From assembly GCA_963920525.1 (NCBI GenBank), contig OY986439.1, positions 23,340,819 through 23,404,818 on the forward strand: DNA of 64,000 bases. Direction: 5' to 3'. This DNA is from Dichetophora obliterata. Its lineage: Eukaryota; Arthropoda; Insecta; Diptera; Sciomyzidae. The notes beneath the pieces were generated by a model. That model was not told the DNA's origin. It did no database searches and saw nothing but the letters and a program-made list of their open reading frames with translations. Shown here one piece after another: positions 22,901 to 32,600 of this stretch (positions are counted from its first letter, which is position 1; every line of letters starts with the position of its first letter). Made by a program: the position numbers and the translations under genes.

Positions 22901-25900
22901 CTATTTGGTCTAGTCGTTTTCAAGTTTTAAGCATCCGAACAAATCACGATTCATTTTTATATGTACAGATATTGATTTGTGGGCGCTAAAAGTGGGCTTG
23001 AAAACATTTATGTATCGTGACTGCCTCTTGGAGCACCTACACAGCAAGTTTCAGTATAAAAATGTGTAGAACTCCGGAATTGCCATGATTTCGAAAAAGT
23101 GGGCGTATATATATTGCTACGAAAAAGTGATTTTTGTACAGTTACTGACAGTTACCATCTGAACAAAATGATAATATCTTAGTTTTTACGATCGAAACCG
23201 TCTGATATATATCCCTTATTTGGTTTGTGGTCGATAGCGCAAATTTGGCTTGTATGGGAGGAACCACGCCCCCTCGTCCAAACGTTACCAAACCTCACAG
23301 GAACAATCTATCTCCTCGGCAAACGTTGTTCTGCCACAGACCGCCTTGCTGCTATACACAAAAATGGCAAGAAATGTCAAATATATTCACCATTTTCAGT
23401 ACAGCTGCCGAAAGTAGCCATGTGCACTAAATAACCACATTTTAGTCTAATACGATCAAAACCGTGCGAAATATAGCATTTTTGTTGTTTTGCAAGCGGT
23501 AAAAAGGGGTGCGGTAAAATGTTTCCCTTGAGCCATCTCGTAATCGAAACAAATCGACTGCCCAAATTTCAGCTCAATTTAGGTTAAGCCTGGCGCACTT
23601 TACTTCACTGGACGCTAACTCCCCGACAAGTGAGTTTAACTAAAGTAGGGCAGGCCTATTTTTAGTGCACTTGCCGAGAGTAACCATATGTACTGAATTA
23701 CAAAATTTTTGTCCAATACGACCCAAACCGTTGAAATAAAACGTTTTCATTGGTTTGTGGGCGGTAAAAGGGGGGCGTGGAGACCAATTTTTAGTACAGT
23801 TGCTAACAGTAACCGTACAAACTAAGCCAACATTTTAGCTCAATCGACCCAGTAGTCAATTTTGATGGTTTCTTAAAAAGTGGGTGTGGCTATATAGCGC
23901 TGACGCCCTTTTTTAGTACAATTGCCGAAAGTAACCATACAAACTTAAGTATCATATGTTAGTCTCATACGGCCAAAACTGCATGAAATATAGCATTTTC
24001 ACTGATTTGTGGGCGCAAAAGGGGGAGTGGAAACCAATTTTTCGTACAGTTACTGTCAGTAACTTCACAAACCAAAGAAACAAATTTAAGTCTTATACGA
24101 CCAAAACCGTCTGAAATAAACCATTTTCATTTATTTGTGGGCGCTAAAAGGGGGCGTGGAAACCCATTTTTAGGACAGTTGTCGACAGTAACCGTACATA
24201 CTAAATTACAAAATTTTAGCCATATACGACCCAAACCGACTGAAATATAACATTTTTATTGATTTGGGGGCGGTAAAAGGGGGGTGTGGCAAATTTTTTC
24301 CTCAACCATCTCGTACCTGAAACAAATCGACTGCTAAAATTTCAGGTCAATCGGTTCAGTAGTTTTGGAGTCTATAGACATCACACAGCCAGACACACAT
24401 CGTTTTGCTTTATATATATATATAGATATTGATTTGTGGGCGTTAAAAGTGGGCGTGAAAACATTTCTAAATTGTGTTCGTCTCTTGGAGCACCTAAAGA
24501 GCAAGTTTCACTGTAAAAATGTGCAGAACTCCGGAATTGCCATGATTTCGAAAAAGTGTGCGTATTTATATAACGACCACGCCTATTTTTTGTACAGTTA
24601 CCGACAGTAACCATCTGAACAAAATCACCAAATCTTAGTTTTTTACGATTGAAACCGTGAGATATTTTTCTTTTTTTTTTGTTTGTGATCGATGGAGCAA
24701 ATTTGGCTTGTATGGGAGGTACCACGCCCCCTTCTCCAATCGTTACGAAACCTTACAGGAACACTCTCAAGATGTGGCTTTATTTTCCCTGAAAATTTCA
24801 TAAAGATCGGTTCAGCGGTTTTGGAGTCTATACGTGTGATATAGCCACATACCCACCCACATACCCACATACCCACATACATACATCCATTTTTATATAC
24901 ATATATAGATTACATCTAAATTGAGTTTAGTTTTTAAATATATATATATTAATTACACCTTTAGTGACTTAGGCTCTTTAAATAAGATTCTAGTAATCTT
25001 CAGCGTAAGGATTTATTCCCTGTAATGAAAATTTAAATAAAATAAAATTAAAAAATAAAAAAATAAAAATAATTATTTTATTTTCTTTCTAAATATTTCA
25101 GCAATCCTAAACATCTTCATATAATAAATTCTTCAAATTAACTTATACTCATTAAATACTCAAATTATTTCCATACTATAGCTTCACGGAACTCATTGCT
25201 GTGTTGTCAGATCGAACGACAACACAGCAACTTCATAACTCCTGCAGCTAACAACGTCGTCTAGACCAAATTTCAGCTTAATATCTTATCACATGGACAC
25301 AATCAACATGAAGCACAAATTAAGCATGTCTAACGGACGACTGGCGCCTGCCTGCTATACTATAGACATATGACACTATCATGCGAGTCAAAGTCAAAAA
25401 CAACTGCAACAATCTCGCATAAATACCTACACTTAAATAATAGCAGAAAGACGATGGATGCTGCTAGCCCATTTGAACCATTTGAACAAGAAAATAATAC
25501 CAAATGACATAAACAAAAAATAACAACAACAACAAAAACTGCTGACTCACCCACAAAATGTATCCAGATTTTTCTGTGCATTCAATGTCAGATTAAGATC
25601 CGGATGCGCCTCGTCTTCCTCCAGTAGAATGATCTTGACGACAACAACTTCGATGGCATTGCCAATGCTAGGATCCTTGTACAGAGCGGATACCATATTC
25701 ATTATGGTCAAAAGGTATGTCTCAACATCGTTGTGGAAGGCAACCATTGTGGCATCTGCAACGATCAGTGTCTCCACATGGCGTGGGCTGCTAATTGAAC
25801 GTTTCGAACGAGACCATCGCGTTGAGCTTGCGTATGACATAGTCGTGGGTTGACGATTGTAATTTTCGGAGTGCTCCTGCTTTTGTTGTTGTTGCTGTTG

Positions 25901-26295
25901 CTGTTTGGAATACTTTGAATGAGTTCCTGTCACCAAGACTTCCTCTGCGGTCTCATATTTGAATTTAGTTTGTGGTTGATGTCGCATCGCATTTTGTGCC
26001 TGCTGCAGTTGATGGCGTCGAATCTTTCTTCCACCTTGAATTTTGACCTGGTTTATGCACGCACATTGCCAAAAGACCAAACAAGACGTATGTATATGTA
26101 TGTAAGTAAGTAAGCCCCAGACGTGGAGAAAAGGTGAGAATAATTTTTCATTAAAAATTTACATTTTAATCGGATTTTGTTTACAAATTGTTTTTCGTTA
26201 CTTTGCCCTGCGGTTGCCACTCGAGTCGCGTTTCTGTGCGCCTTCTTGGTTCCTTTGTCCCGCAATTGCTCACCGCATGCTGATGCTGATGCTGA

Positions 26296-26327
<32 letters not shown>

Positions 26328-26602
26328 TCGATGTTGGTATTGGTACCGATGAATCTGTTGTTCTTGGTGTTTCTTTTTGTTGCGACTGCGATTTTTATGC
26401 CTCCTCTGTTTGTTTTTCTAAAAGTGCAAAAGCAAAAATTGTTTGCGTGACAATTTTTCCCACTCTAATTTTTGTTGTAGGCTGAAATGGTATCTGAACG
26501 GACGTCACACACGGTTAAGGTATTACGTCGTGGTCGTTAGTCGGTTTGTTGTTTGGTTGGTTGGTGCTCGTTGACTGGTTGGTCTTGCATTTTGTCTGTC
26601 TC

Positions 26603-26639
<37 letters not shown>

Positions 26640-29600
26640 ATTCGTAATTTGTTTGTCTTCGCCTACTTGTAAAATTGGCCGATTTGTTTTCATGGGTCTT
26701 TATGGTGCATGCATTCAATTACCTTCTCCTTAACTGATGATCGGTGAAATACGACATGCGGATGTCCGTTTTTCGGGTGGGCGTCATGATGCTTCGATGG
26801 CTCAATGTAGTACTCGTTGTTTCTGGTCTTAATATGACCAACCTGTTGGTGTAAAGAGAGAGAGATAAAAATAAATGTTCATTTAGAATAGCTGTCAATT
26901 GTCAGTTTAAATTGACTCTTGAAACAAGATTTTAGGATTATTTTAGTATTTTGAGTTGGCTAAAAGTTAAGAGTTCAGAGGAACACTATTATTTAATGGG
27001 AGTTGCGAAGGTGTAAAGTAAAAATCCATGCATTTCTTTGGTAATGCTGATGAAGACTTTTTTGAAAATGTTGTTTGTGGGAATTAATAGGTGCATTATA
27101 GCGAGCATTCTTTTGAAAGTTTACTGACTTTGTCAAAACCTGAGATGAGGCTAACAAAAAAAACACTTGGGTTAATGCTAGGAACACAAGATATGACCAT
27201 TATTACCCTCTTGGAAAATTTATTTCACAAAAATCTATGAATTAGACTACGACGATGATACATATTTTTGCGCATCTAATTCGAAGACACGCCAAGAGCA
27301 TATATTTTTTGATAATATATGTTCTGACTTACAACAAGTAAGTTGTATTTATAATAGTCGTGAAAGACTTCTTGCCCTGGTCATAACTACAGACTGTAAC
27401 AACGTGATTGTTAAGAGGGCCCTTCATGCTCTAACTTCTGTTGATGACTACCATCCACCACTGAGCATATGGTACAAGTCCGACAGGGAAAATATAGTGA
27501 ATTCCAATTCAATAGATAAAATTATGAATTCAATTTCAAAAAAGCTGACTTTCTGAGGTTGAATCATTTACTTCATAGTAAACTTAATGTAATTTTTGAA
27601 TATTTTAATGGTAATAATCTTGAAGATTCAATTAATTTTTTTTATATGGAAATCTTTAATATGTTTTCTGAGTCCGTGCCGTATAGCCTCAAATTTGCAA
27701 AAAATTGTGCTTACCCTTGGTACACAAGGGAGTTGAAGACTCTTCGCAACAACAGGAATAAGGCATGGAAGAAATATGTCTGTAGCTTAGACTTAAATGA
27801 CCTAGAAACCTACAAGCGTTTGTTTTTGGATTTTGAAAGTTGCTCAGCTACCTTATATCAAAATTATTTAGACAATATTAAGCTGAGAATATTGTCTGAT
27901 CCAAAGAAATGCTGGGGTTTCATAAACACCAAAAAAAATCTGATGGATTCCCTTCATCATTTAAGACTTCTGACGATCCCGTTATAATTTGTGGCTTATT
28001 TGCCACTCTCTTTAAAGAGTCATTCTGTTCAGACTCTTTTAATCCTGATGAAGATTATTTTGAATATATGAACTCTACACCCAGGGTTTCGTTGGACCCT
28101 ATATCTTTTAATTCAGAGGATATTTTAAAGTATATTGGATCGATCGAAGAAGATTTTAATGCTGGACCTGACGGAATTCCTGCCGCAGTGTTAACGCAAT
28201 GTAGTTCCGTTCTAAGCCAACCACTCTCTATATTATTCAATGAATCAATAAGGGAAAGTAATTTTTCACTTTTTTAGAAAAAATCTTTTATAAGTCCTAT
28301 TTATAAAAAAGGTTCCAAAGGTTTCGAGCGGCTCGTGTATGATCGTGTGAAGATTCATTGTGGGAGGGTCATAACAAGTCGTCAGCATGGATTTATTACT
28401 GGCAGATCCACTGTGTCTAATCTCCTCGATTTTACAACATTCTGCTTAAATTCAGTTTATTCAGGTAATTAGGTCGATTGTATTTACACTGATTTTAGTA
28501 AAGCATTTGATAAACTACCACACAAATTAATTATATTTAAGCTAAAGTAAATGGGTTTTCCACAATTTTTTGTAAGCTGGATTCAATCGTATCTGACAGA
28601 GCGATCTTATCAAATACGATTTCGAGGTGTATTGTCTGCTGAACTTATTGCTGCATCAGGTGTTCCTCAAGGTAGCCACCTTGGTCCACTTCCTGTTTAT
28701 TTTAGCCATTAATGATGTAACCGACATCATCAAATACTCTCATCTGCTCATTTATGCAGATGATATGAAAATATACAGAACAGTAGATTCTAAAGACAAT
28801 TCAGTTCTACTTCAGTCTGATTTAAAATCCTTTGAAGTTTGATGTTCTAAAAATAATATGTTTTAAATATTAATCCCAGATAAATGCCAAACTATGACCT
28901 TTTCGCGAAAAAGGAATAATTAAATTTTTGATTATAAGATAAAAGATACGGCTTTAAATCGTGTAGATTTTGTCAAAGATCTTGGTATATGCATGGATTC
29001 TAAGCTATCGTTTAGCGTTTATATTGATAGCATTTGTAAAAAAGCGCCTTCTATGCTCGGTTTTATAAAACGTTGGGCCAAAGAATTTAATAGAATCGCA
29101 ACTACAACGCTCTATTAAGCAATTGTGCGACCTCACTTAGAGTATGCAAGTCAAGTTTGGTCGCCAAGTTACAATGTAAATATTGAACGAATAGAAAGAA
29201 TTCAAAAAGGTTTTGTTCGGTTTACACTAAGGGGCTTAAGTGGAACTGACACTTTAAATCTTCCTCCTTATGAGGATCGTTTAAAACTATTAAAAATTCA
29301 ATCCTTAAATGAGAGAAGGAAGTCTGCTGATATCGTCTACTTACACCAACTCATAACTGGTGGGTTCGATTCACCGGAACTCCTAACTCTTATAAATTTT
29401 AACACTAACCGTAGAAGCAGTAGTACAATTTAATTTACTTACCTTTTACTAGAACAAATTATTTAGCTACTGCTCTTTACATCGCATGAGTACCTTTGTT
29501 AACAACTGTAGCTTTTTTGATGTTAACTTCTACGTAAAAGTGCTTGAAAACATTTAAATAATTTTTTAAATGTAAATGCAAAACATTCTATTTGTGCTAC

Positions 29601-32600
29601 TTCACTACTGTATAGTACTTCAGTGCACTGCATTTCAGTGTGGCGTCCAAATTTAAAATGTCTGTTTTTCATGTAAAAATACACTTAATCAACAGGTTTT
29701 TCCTAAATTCTAACTTTGGATGATAACAGCTCTGCTAAAATAAAAGATACAAAATAATATTTGTTGTGCCGCTAGAGCCCATAATATGGCACGAAAATGG
29801 TTGATAGAATGATGGAAAAGTTGATATTTCTTCTAAAATAGAAAATATTCTTTTTTATTTTATGGTTATTAGTTTAGATTCTATATAAATAGTACTAAAC
29901 ACGTGCCAAAAACGTAAAACACCCTGTAACTTGAAAATGTTACAATATTGGAGAAAACTGTGTACAAATTTGGAACGTGTATTGAAAGTACATCTAGGAA
30001 TGATAATCGGTTTACCGGATCGAAAATTTGTAGACTAGTATTATTTATCCAAACATGTCTGAATATAAGAGCACTGCTATTATTTTGACCGCAACTGTAT
30101 ATGCGGCAAATCAAACAATTATGCAGACTTACGGCGACCACGTGCTACAACTGGATTTAGGGCTTCGACAAACATTCAATTGGTCATTTATTGTAGCAGA
30201 CACGTACACGGCAATAATTATAATTATAATTGGCCAATTATAATTGGCGCGAATTTTCTCACTAAGTATAATTTATTGAGAGACCTAAAACTAGAGACTG
30301 TAAAAAATAATTAATTGTAGATTTTAAAATCAAAAAAGCATTGTGGAAAAGTTGTCATACCGCCGTTTTGAAGGTACCATTAGAGTTCTCTCACTTTATA
30401 GAACATGATTTCATATTGATTTTTAAAATTTTGATTTTTTTTTTTAAAGAACAAAGAACCAAGGCATGCATCTTATGCAAACAAGGTTTGGTCTTTGAGC
30501 TGAAAGGAAAGTTACAGATTATTTAGAGGAATTGATTGAAACCACCATACGTGAATTATTGATCAGACGAAACAATCTGAAAGACAATTTAAATTGCTTT
30601 AATCGAGGCTAGTGTTATGCCTTAACCTCGGCAAGTATTTCCAGCCATTAGTTGTTCTTGTCCTTTAATTGCACATTTTCCGCAATTTAGGTGTGGATTC
30701 TTAGTTTTCTATAATTTTTAAATGTAGGTAAGAACAAAGAAAGTGAAAAGAACTATGCCCGAGCCCGGATTCGAACCAGAGACCTCTGGGTTGATAGTCT
30801 GGGTTGATAGTCCGACAAAATTTTGAGCACAAAATATTAATTATTTCTGCTTTTTTTTTAAGGCAAAAATAAAAGTCAAAATTTGCCCGATATTTTTTTA
30901 GCACAAAATAACCAATTATTTTGGATTTTTATTTTTTAAGGCAAAAATAAAAAGCAAAACTTGCCCGATATTTTTTTGGTCACAAAATAACTGGTAAGTT
31001 TTAATTTTTATATTTTAAGGCAAAAATAAAAAGAAAATTTTGCCTAACATATTTTTGAGCACAAAATAGCTTGTAAATATTGATTTTTATTTTTTAAGTC
31101 AAAAAATTCAAAGCAAAATTAGGATTTCAGTTTACGGTTGACCCAAAACAGTAATGTATGAATAGCAATATTAGGGTTTTTCCTAATTTTGCTTTTTATT
31201 TTTGGCTTAAAAAATTAAAATCAAATTTTACAAGTTATTTTGACCTCAAAAATATATAGGGCAAATTATGCTTTTTATTTTTGTCTTAAAAAAATCAATC
31301 AAAACTTACCAGTTATTTTGTGCTCAAAACTATAATGGGCACATTTAACTGTTTATTTTTGCCTTAAAAAATAAAAAGCAAAACTGACCAGTTATTTTGT
31401 GACCAAAAAAATAGCGGGCAAGGTTTGCTTTTTATTTTTGCCTTAAAAATAAATTCCAAAATTACTGGTTATTTGTGCTTAAAAAATATCGGGCAAATAT
31501 TGTATATTATTTTTGCCTTAAAAAAATAAAAAGCAGAAATAATTATTATTTATTGCTCAAAATTTAAAAAGTCAAAAGATTATTATTTTGGGCTTTTTAT
31601 TTTAAAATGCATACTTAGTACTGTCTCTGCTTAAAACAGCATTGCCTTGTCAGATACTGACCATTCGCGACAATCTTGCAGACACCACCGAATTCGCCGT
31701 TTCGAGGGTTAGCAACGCCAATAATTTCACAGGTTAGCTGACGCAGTTTGTAGACATTATGAAATCAACCGACAAAGTCAACGACAATGGCATTTTTTCC
31801 ATAACGTTGAGCACTAGGGTGTCCCAAAGAATATTTTTTTCGAATTTAATAGTTGCTCAACCTTTGTTCGAAGGCTTATGAGGTGAAGTATTTTTGAGAT
31901 TTTTTTCAGATTTTTTGGAAGAGGTTTAGAGGTGGCGCTAGTCGGTTTTTCCTTAAAAGATTCAATCCTTAGATCCCAAAAGAAAAGGTCGGAGATTATT
32001 CGAATTCGAAGAAAAAGTTGGGCAATAAAAGACATTTTCTAAGACTTTGAGGTGTCATTTTGAACGACAATTGTTCAAACTTCACTTTACATAAGTACAT
32101 AAATCAGAAGTTTTGGCAAGTTTTTATAACGGTAAATTTTTAAACAATTCGAAAAAAAAATATTTTTAATATATAACATTTTTAGTTGGAATGCACTTAA
32201 TATGTATACCTAGTCTGAGCAAAATCCGTTGAGCCGTTTAGATTTGTATAAAGGCCAAGCAAGCAAACAGAAAATGAGTTTAAATCATATGAATATTTAT
32301 ATTAAATTCATTCTATACTTATTTGGTTCACTTTTTTCGAATCAATCACATATGAGTACTACTTTGGAAATGACTTAGACTTATTCATACTCATTTTTGA
32401 GTAAGTGGCTCATTGATTCAAAAATGTGATTCGTTGCAGATCTCTGATCTCTGACATTAAAGTAAACTTTGGGTAAAGTCTTAGAAAATGTCTGCTATAG
32501 ACCAAAGTATGCTTGGAATTTGAGAAATCGCCAAAAAACCTGAATTTAGGGATAATCCCACCAGCGCCTAAAACCTCTGTTATCGCCAAACAGCATTATC

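Noticed and set aside
30753..30812. Functional tRNA gene
   Set aside because: The 5' half and A box are absent and the anticodon region is duplicated.
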